64,000 bases of DNA from Saprospiraceae bacterium (GCA_016708265.1 JADJGA010000011.1:682001-746000); one strand, 5' to 3'. Shown: positions 8,663 through 17,411, counted from the first letter of the stretch. Notes: generated by a model from the sequence alone, not told the origin. Translations and numbers: made by a program.

Positions 8663-9604
8663 ATGAGAGAAGAATTATTTATTAGCGGAAGAGATATACC
8701 CAAGATAGATCCATTACTTAAAATATGGGAATTTCCAATTGCATTGTACCTGTTTTTAGGAGGTTTGGCTGCCGGAATCCTGATTTTTTCAGCAATAGTA
8801 GTGCTTTTGGACAAGCAGGATAAATTGCCCGCCAGTGCCCGCTGGGCTCCATTAATTGCACCAATTGCATTGGTAGCAGGCTTGCTTGCATTGTTTGTTG
8901 ATTTAAGTCATAAGCTTTATGTATGGAGGCTGTATACTACTATCAGATTCGAATCTCCGATGTCATGGGGTGCCTGGGTATTACTGATAGTTACTCCTTT
9001 GTCAATTTTATGGGTTTTTGCTGATGTACATAAACTATTCCCAAATCTTGACTTGAAATACAAGATATTGTATAAAATTGAGGAATTAGCGATAAAATAC
9101 CGTAAGCAAATGGCCTGGGTCATTATACCTTTGAGTCTGATACTCGGTATTTATACCGGGATTTTATTATCTGCATTCAATGCCAGACCCTTGTGGAATA
9201 ATGCTATTTTAGGACCATTGTTCCTGATCTCAGGATTATCGACGGCTGCAGCTACAATAATTTTATTTGCAAAAACAAGTTTTGAGCGTCATTTATTCAG
9301 CAAGATAGATATTTTACTGATAATACTTGAAATTGGATTAATAATACATCTTATTATGGGTTATTATGCAGGAAATGAAATGCAGGTTGAAGCGGTTGGT
9401 ATTCTAGTAGGAGGAGAGCTTACGACACTTTTTTTTGGAATACTTATAATATTAGGCCTTCTTTTCCCATTGATACTTGAAATTTTCGAGTTGATAGGAT
9501 ATAAGGTTCCTGTTATCATACCGGCTTTATTGATCTTAGCCGGAGGATTGATTTTTAGGATTTTAATTGTAGAAGCAGGGCAACTGACAAGAATTCTTTA
9601 TTAA
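8663..9604 (+). CDS. NrfD/PsrC-family membrane anchor subunit
   Basis: A 313-residue integral membrane protein with about eight hydrophobic segments. The N-terminal stretch IALYLFLGGLAAGILIFSAI is the characteristic NrfD/PsrC first helix, and YVWRLYTTIRFESPMSWGAW fits the loop and next helix around the quinone site. It would exchange electrons with menaquinone and pass them to the ferredoxin subunit. Only 11 bp separate it from the preceding gene. Confident as an NrfD family member; direction of electron flow unknown. Confidence 0.9.
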   Translation: MREELFISGRDIPKIDPLLKIWEFPIALYLFLGGLAAGILIFSAIVVLLDKQDKLPASARWAPLIAPIALVAGLLALFVDLSHKLYVWRLYTTIRFESPMSWGAWVLLIVTPLSILWVFADVHKLFPNLDLKYKILYKIEELAIKYRKQMAWVIIPLSLILGIYTGILLSAFNARPLWNNAILGPLFLISGLSTAAATIILFAKTSFERHLFSKIDILLIILEIGLIIHLIMGYYAGNEMQVEAVGILVGGELTTLFFGILIILGLLFPLILEIFELIGYKVPVIIPALLILAGGLIFRILIVEAGQLTRILY

Positions 9605-9626
9605 TGAAAATATAAATAAAAAAGAT

Positions 9627-10154
9627 ATGCACTGGAATGAAGATAAAGAACATATTTACTGGAATCCATATTTTGGTGGATTTATGGCAGGTATTATTCT
9701 GATTATGGTTTTTTATTTCACTGGCAGGGGTTTAGGGGCTTCGGGAGCTACTAAAAGCACTGTTGTTTCAATGGTTTACAGCATTTCCCCTGAGCATGCC
9801 GAACACAATGTCTACTACAAAAAAATACTGGGAGATGACAAGAAGCCTATGAATGACTGGCTGGTATTTGAATTGCTTGGAATATTGGCAGGAGCATTCT
9901 TTTCCGGATCAATTTCCGGAAGGGTAAAATTCAGAGTTCAGCATTCACCCAAGATCACTACCCGAACGAGATTAATTGCAGCATTTATGGGAGGAATGTT
10001 TTTTGGAATTGGTTCTCAGTTTGCGAGGGGCTGCACCAGCGGAGCTGCACTCAGCGGTATGACAGTGCTCTCATTGGGTGGATTTATTGCAATGATTGCA
10101 ATATTTGGCTCTGGATATTTGTTTGCTTATTTTTTCAGAAAATTGTGGATTTAA
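9627..10154 (+). CDS. YeeE/YedE family sulfur-compound transporter, first half
   Basis: A 175-residue membrane protein of the YeeE/YedE (DUF395, thiosulfate transporter TsuA-like) family. The hallmark is the motif FARGCTSGAALSG, whose Cys in full-length relatives relays thiosulfate across the membrane. Full-length transporters are about twice as long with two similar halves. Here this gene and the next (10167) each encode one half, so they probably assemble into one transporter. Operon spacing is 22 bp upstream and 12 bp downstream. Substrate (thiosulfate or other sulfane sulfur) is inferred. Confidence 0.85.
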   Translation: MHWNEDKEHIYWNPYFGGFMAGIILIMVFYFTGRGLGASGATKSTVVSMVYSISPEHAEHNVYYKKILGDDKKPMNDWLVFELLGILAGAFFSGSISGRVKFRVQHSPKITTRTRLIAAFMGGMFFGIGSQFARGCTSGAALSGMTVLSLGGFIAMIAIFGSGYLFAYFFRKLWI

Positions 10155-10166
10155 AAATTTATAAAT

Positions 10167-10757
10167 ATGGGACCTTTAATACCTAATGAAATAATTTCTC
10201 ACGAATGGAATATGATCATCGCTATTCTGATTGGGATGGCATTTGGATTTGTTCTTGAATCTTCGGGTTTTTCTTCATCCAGAAAACTTATGGGAGTATT
10301 TTACGGATATGATTTTACTGTCTGGCGATTTTTTCTTACTGCAGTGATTACCGGGATAACAGGATTGCTTTTCATGGATTATTTTGGTTGGCTCGATTTT
10401 TCAGAATTATATAAATATCCCACCTATTTAAACCCTATTCTTGTTGGAGGAGTATTTATGGGACTGGGATTTGTGATAGGAGGCTTTTGTCCGGGTACAA
10501 CTCTATGCGCAGCTGCAATTGGCAAGATTGATGGCATTGTGTTTTTTGTCGGATCAATGGCAGGAATATTTCTTTTTTCCGAATTTTTCCCGTTGTATAA
10601 AAATTTCTATGAGTCATCTTATCTGGGCAACATAACTATTATGGAAAAATTTAACATAGATCCATACTGGTTTTTATTCGTTTTTGTGATCATAGGTGTC
10701 ATTTCATTTTATGTTACTACTCTAATCAGAAGAAAAGTAAGCAAGATTTTTTATTAA
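10167..10757 (+). CDS. YeeE/YedE family sulfur-compound transporter, second half
   Basis: A 196-residue membrane protein and the natural partner of the preceding half-transporter. It carries GFVLESSGFSSSRKLMGVFY and the Cys-bearing motif GGFCPGTTLCAAAIGKIDG, both typical of YeeE/YedE. Two Cys (in FCPG and TLCA) lie in the signature. Together the two genes supply the Cys relay expected of a complete TsuA-type channel. The neighbouring molybdoenzyme and rhodanese-like genes support a role in moving a sulfur compound between periplasm and cytoplasm. Confidence 0.85.
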   Translation: MGPLIPNEIISHEWNMIIAILIGMAFGFVLESSGFSSSRKLMGVFYGYDFTVWRFFLTAVITGITGLLFMDYFGWLDFSELYKYPTYLNPILVGGVFMGLGFVIGGFCPGTTLCAAAIGKIDGIVFFVGSMAGIFLFSEFFPLYKNFYESSYLGNITIMEKFNIDPYWFLFVFVIIGVISFYVTTLIRRKVSKIFY

Positions 10758-10774
10758 AAATTAATCATTTAAAA

Positions 10775-11512
10775 ATGTCGAGAAGATATATATTCTTAGT
10801 CATAGTTTTATTTTCAACAGTTTTATTGCTGGTATTGCTGCCTTCAAGGCATAATTGTAATAATGAAAAGAGGGACAAACTTCACCTGAAAACCAGTCAG
10901 TGTAAGGGAGAAAGGGTGGAGGAATTGCTTTTGAATTCAATAAACAGTCAGCGATATATAGATGCAGACAATCTGGCAGCCCGCATAATTGAGAAAGATC
11001 CATCTTATGTGGTCATAGACCTAAGAGACAAGGTGCAGTTTGCAAAATATTCATTGCCGGGCTCTGTAAATATCTCATTTCAAAATTTGTTTGACGGAGA
11101 AAACAATGAATTATTTAAAAATAATGCTTATAAGAAAGTACTGGTCTCAAATGGTACTCTTCAATCTGACCAAGCCTGGATGCTTATGCGAAGAAAAGGG
11201 TATTTGAATGTAAAAGTCCTGGAAGGTGGCCTTAACGAATTTTTCAGGGTATTGATAAATCCTGTAAAACCGGCAGATACTGATCCTTCAGAAGCATCTG
11301 ACATTTACAGCTTCCGCAAAGCAGCAGGTGTTTATTTTGGCCTGCCAAATCCAAAAGACTTTATCCCTGAATACAACGGAACTTCAATCCCTGATAATGA
11401 TAGTCCAAAAACAGGGATTACAGAAAAAGTTTCCGGTCCTAAAAAAGCTTTAAAACCTGCACCAAGAAAGGCAGAAGCTCCAAAAGCCGCTGTTGAAGAA
11501 GAAGGTTGTTAA
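10775..11512 (+). CDS. Membrane-anchored rhodanese-like protein lacking catalytic Cys, with C-terminal Gly-Cys tail (1)
   Basis: A 245-residue protein. Residues 5-22 form one hydrophobic anchor after a basic start, placing the rest in the periplasm. A rhodanese fold follows (VVIDLRDKVQFAKYSLPGSV, and VLEGGLNEFF at its end). In the active-site loop (VLVSNGTLQSDQAW) Ser125 sits where the catalytic Cys belongs. The C-terminus is a Lys/Pro/Ala-rich tether (KKALKPAPRKAEAPKAA) ending in VEEEGC, so Cys245 is the last residue. Other Cys are 28 and 43, near the membrane. The next gene has the same anchor, vacant rhodanese, tether and EEEGC end. Suggested role: a periplasmic carrier that holds sulfur on the terminal Cys. 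That role is inference. Confidence 0.8.
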   Translation: MSRRYIFLVIVLFSTVLLLVLLPSRHNCNNEKRDKLHLKTSQCKGERVEELLLNSINSQRYIDADNLAARIIEKDPSYVVIDLRDKVQFAKYSLPGSVNISFQNLFDGENNELFKNNAYKKVLVSNGTLQSDQAWMLMRRKGYLNVKVLEGGLNEFFRVLINPVKPADTDPSEASDIYSFRKAAGVYFGLPNPKDFIPEYNGTSIPDNDSPKTGITEKVSGPKKALKPAPRKAEAPKAAVEEEGC

Positions 11513-11534
11513 AACAATAATAAACTTTTAAAAA

Positions 11535-12218
11535 ATGATAGAATTAACAAAAACTAAAAGAATTACAGTTGGTGTACTTGTAATGCTGGGAGTGATATTG
11601 CTTGGCCTGTTGACAATGGCTACTCCAAAATACTATTTTAAATCAGACCCTTCATTGACTTTAAAAGAATTGAAGAATGCAGACTATCAGATTGCTTCCG
11701 GTCTGCTGGCAAGAGAAGTATTAGATAAAAATAAGGATGTGGTGCTTATTGATATACGCAGTCCTTATGAATTTAATAAAGGAAATATAACAGGATCTGT
11801 AAATATTCCGGCTTCAGATATACTTGAAGGTGATAATTTTAAGCAGTTCGAAGATTTCCAGAAAGAAGGCAAAAATGTTTATTTTTATGGTAAAGATATT
11901 GTTGAAGCCAATGTACCATTTATGACGTTGCAAGCTCTTGGTTTTAATAATATTAAAATTTTGCAGGGAGGTTTTGATTATTTCAAAAGTAAGGATCTTA
12001 ATACTTTGGTAGCAGAAAATGTTTCATTGAATGATGAAGCACCTGTGTTTGACATACAAAAATATATTAAAGAGGAAAATGTAGAATCTCAACAAACAGC
12101 AAAAAAAGGAAGCTTGACACCAGGAAAAGTTCCACAAACTGCAGGGAAAAAATCGGTACAACCGGAAGCAAAAAAGGCAGCTCCTGTAAAACAGGAAGTA
12201 GAAGAAGAAGGCTGCTGA
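11535..12218 (+). CDS. Membrane-anchored rhodanese-like protein lacking catalytic Cys, with C-terminal Gly-Cys tail (2)
   Basis: A 227-residue partner of the preceding protein. A basic N-terminus and one transmembrane helix (about 10-28) are followed by a rhodanese fold (VVLIDIRSPYEFNKGNITGS; ILQGGFDYF). In the loop VYFYGKDIVEANVPF Gly119 occupies the catalytic Cys position. A long Lys/Gln/Pro/Ala-rich tether ends in EVEEEGC. The terminal Cys227 is the only cysteine in the whole protein, so any thiol chemistry must use it. The two genes encode the EEEGC end with different Gly and Cys codons (GGT TGT versus GGC TGC), which points to selection on the protein. Last gene of the operon; it converges on rnhA 14 bp away. 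Confidence 0.8.
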   Translation: MIELTKTKRITVGVLVMLGVILLGLLTMATPKYYFKSDPSLTLKELKNADYQIASGLLAREVLDKNKDVVLIDIRSPYEFNKGNITGSVNIPASDILEGDNFKQFEDFQKEGKNVYFYGKDIVEANVPFMTLQALGFNNIKILQGGFDYFKSKDLNTLVAENVSLNDEAPVFDIQKYIKEENVESQQTAKKGSLTPGKVPQTAGKKSVQPEAKKAAPVKQEVEEEGC

Positions 12219-12232
12219 ATAATTATCCCGTA

Positions 12233-12874
12233 TTATTTCCTGCCGAAATCTGCAGGTATTTCACCCCAGTATTCGGTGAGCCACTTAAGTATTCTGGTTT
12301 GATAGTCATTTTCATTAAGCCATATTTCTGCACGGTCTATCAGTTCGAAAAGATATGCATTTTTTTCATTTGGGATCAGTTTTGTCCTCGCCTTTTTTTT
12401 CTTTACCCAGCTTATAGCATTGATAGAATCAGAATACAATGGCAAATCACTGTTGTTCTTTTTTAGCAAGACCAGTCCATGAACTATTGCAAGAAACTCT
12501 CCAATATTATTAGTGCCCTCCGGGAAAGGACCCTGCCGGAATATCTCTCTGCCTGAAGCAGTTTTGACTCCCCTGTATTCCATAGCCCCGGGATTGCCTG
12601 AGCATGCAGCATCAACAGCAATTGAATTCAGCTCGGGTTTTCCGATTAGCATCTTTTGTTCTGAAAGCAATTGAGTTTTCGGTGCCGGTTTTTTAATTCC
12701 ATAATGTTTTTTAAATCCCTCACTAAATGCTTTTTCTGCAGAATATCTGTCAGGAAATGATTTATACTTAGCTTCAGCGAATCCAGTAATCTGCTTTTTA
12801 CAATCTTCCCATGTTGAAAAAATCCCGGTATTGTTTCCTTGCCAGACTACATAAAATTTTTGAGATTTAGACAT
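12233..12874 (-). CDS. rnhA: Ribonuclease H with N-terminal hybrid-binding domain
   Basis: A 213-residue RNase HI-type enzyme that cuts RNA in RNA-DNA hybrids. Residues 1-55 (FYVVWQGNNTGIFSTWEDC; YSAEKAFSEGF) are the RHBD/viroplasmin-like hybrid-binding domain. The catalytic domain follows with Asp in AVDAACSGNPG, Glu in NNIGEFLAI, Asp in PLYSDSINAI and Asp in PADFGRK near the end, completing the acidic set. This two-domain layout is common in Bacteroidota. It is the last gene of a minus-strand run with 5-16 bp gaps (porG-like, yjbQ, gldB, DMT permease, rnhA). Confidence 0.9.
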   Translation of the reverse strand: MSKSQKFYVVWQGNNTGIFSTWEDCKKQITGFAEAKYKSFPDRYSAEKAFSEGFKKHYGIKKPAPKTQLLSEQKMLIGKPELNSIAVDAACSGNPGAMEYRGVKTASGREIFRQGPFPEGTNNIGEFLAIVHGLVLLKKNNSDLPLYSDSINAISWVKKKKARTKLIPNEKNAYLFELIDRAEIWLNENDYQTRILKWLTEYWGEIPADFGRK

Positions 12875-12879
12875 TGCAT

Positions 12880-13770
12880 TCAGGATTTATTGTTGTTTCT
12901 GGTCAGATAAACACCGGTGAGTATAAGTATAAGACTCAGGATATAGATAAAATTGAAAGTTTCTCCGTCAAGCAATCCCCATATCAGAGCTACGAAAGGG
13001 GCCATAAAACTGACAGAAGAAGCGAACAGTGCATTTGATCTCTGTACCAGCCTGAAAAATAAAACAGTGGCCAAAACAGTGCTGAAAAGCGATAATAAAG
13101 TGACAGAAGCTAAGCTGAACAGTGCACTGGAATCTGTCCTCATAACTTCAAAAAAATCACCATTGAGCAGGATAATTATCGAAAAAGGACCGAAAAACAT
13201 AAATGAAGCGGCTGTGAGAACTGTAGGATCGTGATCATTGAAGAATTTCTTGACCAGATTTACATTGAAGCCATAAAGGATGGCAGCAAGAACAATAAGG
13301 CTGGAATAGAAAACACCTCCGGTAAATTCTGAATTCGTACTATAAATCATGATAAAAGCTCCGACCAGTCCAATAGCAACTCCCAGTGATTTTTTCAGGT
13401 CAATTTTATTTCTGAATATTATAACTGCAAGAATAAGGGTAAATATCGGTGTAAGAGTGTTTAAAGCACCTGCCAGACTTGAACTGACTTTAGTCTGTGC
13501 CAGTGAAAATAAGAATGGAGGAATACCACCTCCTGCCAGACCTACGATAAGATATTTGTACCAGATCCTGAAGTTGATCTTCTTTAAATTGAAAATGAAA
13601 ACAGGTGTAAAAGCTAAAGTTGCTATCAGTATTCTGAGGCTGGCAACCTGCATACTGTCAAATGCAACTAAAGATTTTTTTATGAGAATAAAAGAAGTAC
13701 CCCAAATAAAGCTTAGCAGTGCAAAAGCTATCCAGTCATTCCATCTCAATATCTTTTTTTTGAAGTTCAA
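12880..13770 (-). CDS. EamA/DMT-superfamily permease
   Basis: A 296-residue inner-membrane protein with ten predicted helices in two EamA repeats. The first repeat has LLSFIWGTSFILIKKSL and the second starts near FYSSLIVLAAILYGFNVNLV and ends with MAPFVALIWGLLDGE. Members export amino acids or other metabolites; the substrate cannot be named. It is 5 bp downstream of gldB and 5 bp upstream of rnhA, so it is transcribed with both, with no obvious functional link. Confidence 0.87.
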   Translation of the reverse strand: MNFKKKILRWNDWIAFALLSFIWGTSFILIKKSLVAFDSMQVASLRILIATLAFTPVFIFNLKKINFRIWYKYLIVGLAGGGIPPFLFSLAQTKVSSSLAGALNTLTPIFTLILAVIIFRNKIDLKKSLGVAIGLVGAFIMIYSTNSEFTGGVFYSSLIVLAAILYGFNVNLVKKFFNDHDPTVLTAASFMFFGPFSIIILLNGDFFEVMRTDSSALFSLASVTLLSLFSTVLATVLFFRLVQRSNALFASSVSFMAPFVALIWGLLDGETFNFIYILSLILILTGVYLTRNNNKS

Positions 13771-13775
13771 TTCTT

Positions 13776-14825
13776 TTATTTTATTTTGGGTTTAAATTTA
13801 GATGTTTCAAGTATATTTTGTGCATCTTTATTGTTTATGAGTACGCTTATGCCGGTTTCATTATTTCTCGTCATATATGACTGAATTATCCTGTATCCTA
13901 CATAATTTCCTGTTTGTCCCGGAGATAAAAGAGGCATGCCAAGAGCCTGAGAATTCGGGCCCGGAGACACTAGTCTTTTAATTTTATACTCATCAGTTGT
14001 ATAGAAGAAATTGTTTTTTATAAAGAAAGACCACATTTCATGTTCATTGTTTTCCACCCATTTCAATTGTTCTTTTGAATATTCAAATAAAACGGTATCC
14101 TGTATTTCAGGGATAATCTTTTTCATCAGGTATAACTTTTTACCGTTTTCTATAATCTGGTCCACGGCTCTATTTCCCGGATTATTAAAAACGCGGTCTT
14201 CAAGCCATAACTGAACCACTTTTTTATATAAATGATCCTTATTGTAAGTACGGGTCATATAGTTTGAAAAAACATTTTCTTTTGTTCCAAGTATTGAATA
14301 CGGAAATTTACCGCCTAAGAACATGTCAAGTCCTATGGCAAGCCCGTCAGCCCCATTATCATCGAAAATAAATCCCTGATAGGCAAACATAGAAATAAAG
14401 GTGTAGAACTTTGGTTTAAGGATTGCCGGAAACTCCTTTTGCAGATTGCTGACTATTTCATCAAAGTCTTTTTCGATTTTATTAATATCCTTAAACTCTT
14501 CATTGACGAGATTTAGAATTTTGATATTGTTTGTGTCAGTGATAAAAAGCTTTAAATCATTATAAAACTGATCATCATTGGTCTGATATGAATTAAAACC
14601 CAGTACATTTTTAAAATACACATCTGAAAAATCAGGATATTGTGATTTTAAATTCATAAACTGATCTTTCAGTGATGAAGTATCAAGACCAAATAAGAGT
14701 TTTTCATATCTGACAATTTTCCCACTATCACCTTCATTAATGGTTTGATCATTCTTGCAGCCGGCAAAAGCGAACATCACAACAAAAAGCCAGACTATGT
14801 ATTTAATTTTATTTTTAGTGGTCAT
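13776..14825 (-). CDS. gldB: Gliding-motility lipoprotein GldB family
   Basis: A 349-residue lipoprotein: basic start, hydrophobic stretch and lipobox ending FAFAGC, with the lipidated Cys at 23. The pattern FGLDTSSLKDQFMNLKSQYPDF, the central GLAIGLDMFLGG and the late QLKWVENNEHEMWSFFI match GldB, a Bacteroidota lipoprotein needed for gliding in Flavobacterium and also present in non-gliding relatives. It lies in a cluster with a PorG-like outer-membrane protein. Good match by pattern; motility itself cannot be concluded from this gene. Confidence 0.8.
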   Translation of the reverse strand: MTTKNKIKYIVWLFVVMFAFAGCKNDQTINEGDSGKIVRYEKLLFGLDTSSLKDQFMNLKSQYPDFSDVYFKNVLGFNSYQTNDDQFYNDLKLFITDTNNIKILNLVNEEFKDINKIEKDFDEIVSNLQKEFPAILKPKFYTFISMFAYQGFIFDDNGADGLAIGLDMFLGGKFPYSILGTKENVFSNYMTRTYNKDHLYKKVVQLWLEDRVFNNPGNRAVDQIIENGKKLYLMKKIIPEIQDTVLFEYSKEQLKWVENNEHEMWSFFIKNNFFYTTDEYKIKRLVSPGPNSQALGMPLLSPGQTGNYVGYRIIQSYMTRNNETGISVLINNKDAQNILETSKFKPKIK

Positions 14826-14841
14826 TTACTTTCAAATAGTT

Positions 14842-15249
14842 TTAATAATATATTGTTGCTACGATTTTTCTTGCTCTGTTTCCATTCCTGAATTCACAAA
14901 GGTAAATTCCCTGCCAGACTCCAAGGTTCAATTTGCCATCTGTTACCGGTATACTCACAGAACTTCCAGTAAGTGTAGATTTTATATGAGCAGGCATATC
15001 ATCAGACCCTTCAATTGTGTGAGTATAATAATCCATATTTTCAGGAGCAAGTATGTTAAATGAGGTCTCAAAATCATCCAGCACCGTTGGATCATAATTT
15101 TCGTTTATTGTCAATCCGGCTGAAGTATGTTTGATGAAAAGATGAAGGATCCCTGATTCAGGAAATTTCAGCTGTTTCCGGATAATGTCTGTTATCAAAT
15201 GAAATCCTCTGGGGAAATGGGGTAAAGAAATTTCTTTTTGGATGATCAT
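14842..15249 (-). CDS. yjbQ: YjbQ/UPF0047 family protein
   Basis: A 135-residue protein starting MIIQKEISLPHFPRGFHLIT. I chose the ATG at 15249 because the longer frame (from 15306) would overlap the upstream gene and adds residues absent from the family; this start leaves a 10-bp gap. Family marks are LHLFIKHTSAGLTINENYDP, YTHTIEGSDDMPAHIKSTL and LNLGVWQGIYLCEFRN. YjbQ proteins have weak thiamine-phosphate-synthase activity in some species, but their main role is unsettled. Complete length. Confidence 0.88.
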   Translation of the reverse strand: MIIQKEISLPHFPRGFHLITDIIRKQLKFPESGILHLFIKHTSAGLTINENYDPTVLDDFETSFNILAPENMDYYTHTIEGSDDMPAHIKSTLTGSSVSIPVTDGKLNLGVWQGIYLCEFRNGNRARKIVATIYY

Positions 15250-15259
15250 TTTATTGCCT

Positions 15260-16084
15260 TTACTTGAAACTGAATCTGTTAACTTCAGGACAATCAAGTT
15301 TTCCAAAATAATACATCAGACTTGCACTAAAAAAAGAATATTTGTCACTATCCCGGCTGTTTCCTCTTTGTTTGCCCTGAATGGCAAATCCCGGAATTCC
15401 GGATCTGTCAGAAAGCATTACTCCTTCTTCTCCCCTTATAGACCTTAATTCACCTATATTCGGATAAACAGTGCTTACATCATCAAGATAATCTGTAAAT
15501 ATAAACCTGTAGCTCGCTTCAATATTCACGCTGAGCTTGTGGTTGATATCCCATTTAATGCCTCCTCCTGTAATCAATCCTGAGCTGAATTGAAAATACT
15601 CCTCTCCCAGAGCTTGTCCTTCAGTTCCATACTCCCTGAGATTATATTTTTTCCCATCAATCTCTGCTGTGGGATTATAATAGAAAATACTCAATCCTAC
15701 TGCAATATATGGAGTGAAATAATCAGTTGAAGTGCCATGAATATATGGCAGGAAATTGAATTCAAACTGATTTGTCAAATCATAAATTGGACTTCTGAAG
15801 CTTAGATTTCGATCATGTTCAAAGGGATTGGATGAGTCATTGTCATCACCCCGAACCGAACCAAAACTCAATGATGCTTTATATGCGAGCCTGTCATTGA
15901 ACAGAAGTCTGTAATTGACACCAGCAGATAAACCCGGCTTGGATAAATTGAAAGTGGTATTCAGATCACCGAAATAATTTGACATACCAATCCATCCTCC
16001 CAGTTCAAAACCATCCTGTGATTTCAGGTTTTCGGAATAAAGTGAAACTATAATAACGATAAAAAGATAAAACCTGAACTTCAT
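15260..16084 (-). CDS. Outer-membrane beta-barrel protein, DUF6089/PorG-like
   Basis: A 274-residue secreted protein with signal peptide (about 1-22) and a beta-barrel pattern that begins FELGGWIGMSNYFGDLNTTF, continues with alternating hydrophobic strands, and includes YFTPYIAVGLSIFYYNP. This is the DUF6089 type, which includes PorG of the type IX secretion machinery; the assignment to PorG itself rests on pattern memory, not alignment. First gene of the minus-strand run that includes gldB. A paralogous barrel outside T9SS is the main alternative. Confidence 0.65.
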   Translation of the reverse strand: MKFRFYLFIVIIVSLYSENLKSQDGFELGGWIGMSNYFGDLNTTFNLSKPGLSAGVNYRLLFNDRLAYKASLSFGSVRGDDNDSSNPFEHDRNLSFRSPIYDLTNQFEFNFLPYIHGTSTDYFTPYIAVGLSIFYYNPTAEIDGKKYNLREYGTEGQALGEEYFQFSSGLITGGGIKWDINHKLSVNIEASYRFIFTDYLDDVSTVYPNIGELRSIRGEEGVMLSDRSGIPGFAIQGKQRGNSRDSDKYSFFSASLMYYFGKLDCPEVNRFSFK

Positions 16085-16209
16085 ATAAAAATTTTTTAAG
16101 AATATTTAATTCTGCTTCCTTGGATTAATAATAAATGTAACGTTAAATGTAGTAATTATTATATTTTTTAATCAGTTTTTAGTCATTTAAAAGATTCATG
16201 TAAGATTTC

Positions 16210-17208
16210 TTAAATCATGATCTTCAATATCATTTCCCTCATAAGTTCTATCTGAGATATATTCTTTGAATCAACTCCTTTTGATTTCAGATCATATTCT
16301 TTAAGCAGGGATATTATTTCAATCAGTTTTTGTCTGGGATAAATTTTTGCAGTTTTTCTGTAATTCTTAACAAAAAAAATACTACCACCTGTTATCTTAA
16401 CGATTTCAACATCGGTCTTTTTCAAGTTTTCTGAGCTGATCAATACTTTTGCAAAATAGCTATACAATGTCGAAATAATCATGACATTTGGATAAGGTCC
16501 GGGGTTGTTATTGAAAATATCAAGGATTTGTATAGACTTGGTTAAATTACCCTCACCTATTGCATTGCTGAGTTCAAAAATTGTAAATTCCCTGTTTAAA
16601 CCGATGTTATCCCTTACCTGTTCAACATCAATAGTTTTTATGCCATCGTTCAAGATCTTGAGTTTTTGCAATTCATTATCTATCTTTGTCAGGTCATTTG
16701 CAAGTAATGTCGTCATCAGACCGGCAGCATTGTCGCTAATGTTAATGCCCAGGCGTTTTGAATTGGCCTTTATCCAATCCGGGATTTTATTTTCATACAT
16801 TCTTGCCGACTCAAAAACTACACCATTGGTTGCAAATGCTTTCACTAAGTTTGATTTTTGGCTTAATTTTTTTTCTTTATGAACGACTACAAGAATGGTG
16901 CTTGATACAGGTTTTTCTATAATTGGCAGCAGGTCTTCAATTTCCTTCATATTTTGGGCTTCTTTCAGAATTATCAGGCGGTATTCAGCCATCATAGGAT
17001 ATTGCATACAAGCACCAATAATGCTTTTTGCTTCAGTATCTTTGCCGTAAAAAATATTCTGATTGAATTCTTTTTCTGTGTCTGTCAAAGCTTCTTTCTG
17101 AATTTCTTCGACAAGCATATCAATGAAAAAAGCTTCTTCCCCATGCAACAGGTACAGTGGGGAAAACTTTTTATTTTTAACTGATTTCCTTACTTCTTCA
17201 AAAGTCAA
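16210..17208 (-). CDS. holA: DNA polymerase III subunit delta
   Basis: A 332-residue clamp-loader delta subunit. The opening FSPLYLLHGEEAFFIDMLVE, the central QYPMMAEYRLIILKEAQNM and the helical end (FVKNYRKTAKIYPRQKLIEI) follow the HolA layout: a degenerate AAA+ domain that contacts the sliding clamp, and a collar domain. Length is normal. It has its own promoter (17225-17232) and is separated from the porG-like gene by 125 bp without visible signals. Confidence 0.9.
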   Translation of the reverse strand: MTFEEVRKSVKNKKFSPLYLLHGEEAFFIDMLVEEIQKEALTDTEKEFNQNIFYGKDTEAKSIIGACMQYPMMAEYRLIILKEAQNMKEIEDLLPIIEKPVSSTILVVVHKEKKLSQKSNLVKAFATNGVVFESARMYENKIPDWIKANSKRLGINISDNAAGLMTTLLANDLTKIDNELQKLKILNDGIKTIDVEQVRDNIGLNREFTIFELSNAIGEGNLTKSIQILDIFNNNPGPYPNVMIISTLYSYFAKVLISSENLKKTDVEIVKITGGSIFFVKNYRKTAKIYPRQKLIEIISLLKEYDLKSKGVDSKNISQIELMREMILKIMI

Positions 17209-17224
17209 AATTCAAAATTTTCCG

Positions 17225-17232
17225 CAAAAATA
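17225..17232 (-). promoter_or_regulatory. Bacteroidota -7 element for holA
   Basis: On the minus strand this reads TATTTTTG, matching TAnnTTTG, 17 bp before the holA start codon. Confidence 0.45.
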
Positions 17233-17411
17233 CTAATTTTATTGAAGATTTTAGTTAATCCGGTATGCTTATGACAATTAATTAAATCATTATCTGACAT
17301 TTCAACCTAAGTAGGTAGAACTTTAAAAAGTCTATTTTCACTTGCTGCAATAAATGACCTAATATTAAAGTTATGAAGTTATTATTTTATCAAATAGAAC
17401 AACATATAAGT

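Noticed and set aside
10775..12218. Active sulfurtransferases (normal rhodaneses)
   Set aside because: The catalytic Cys position is Ser or Gly in both proteins, so classical rhodanese activity is unlikely.
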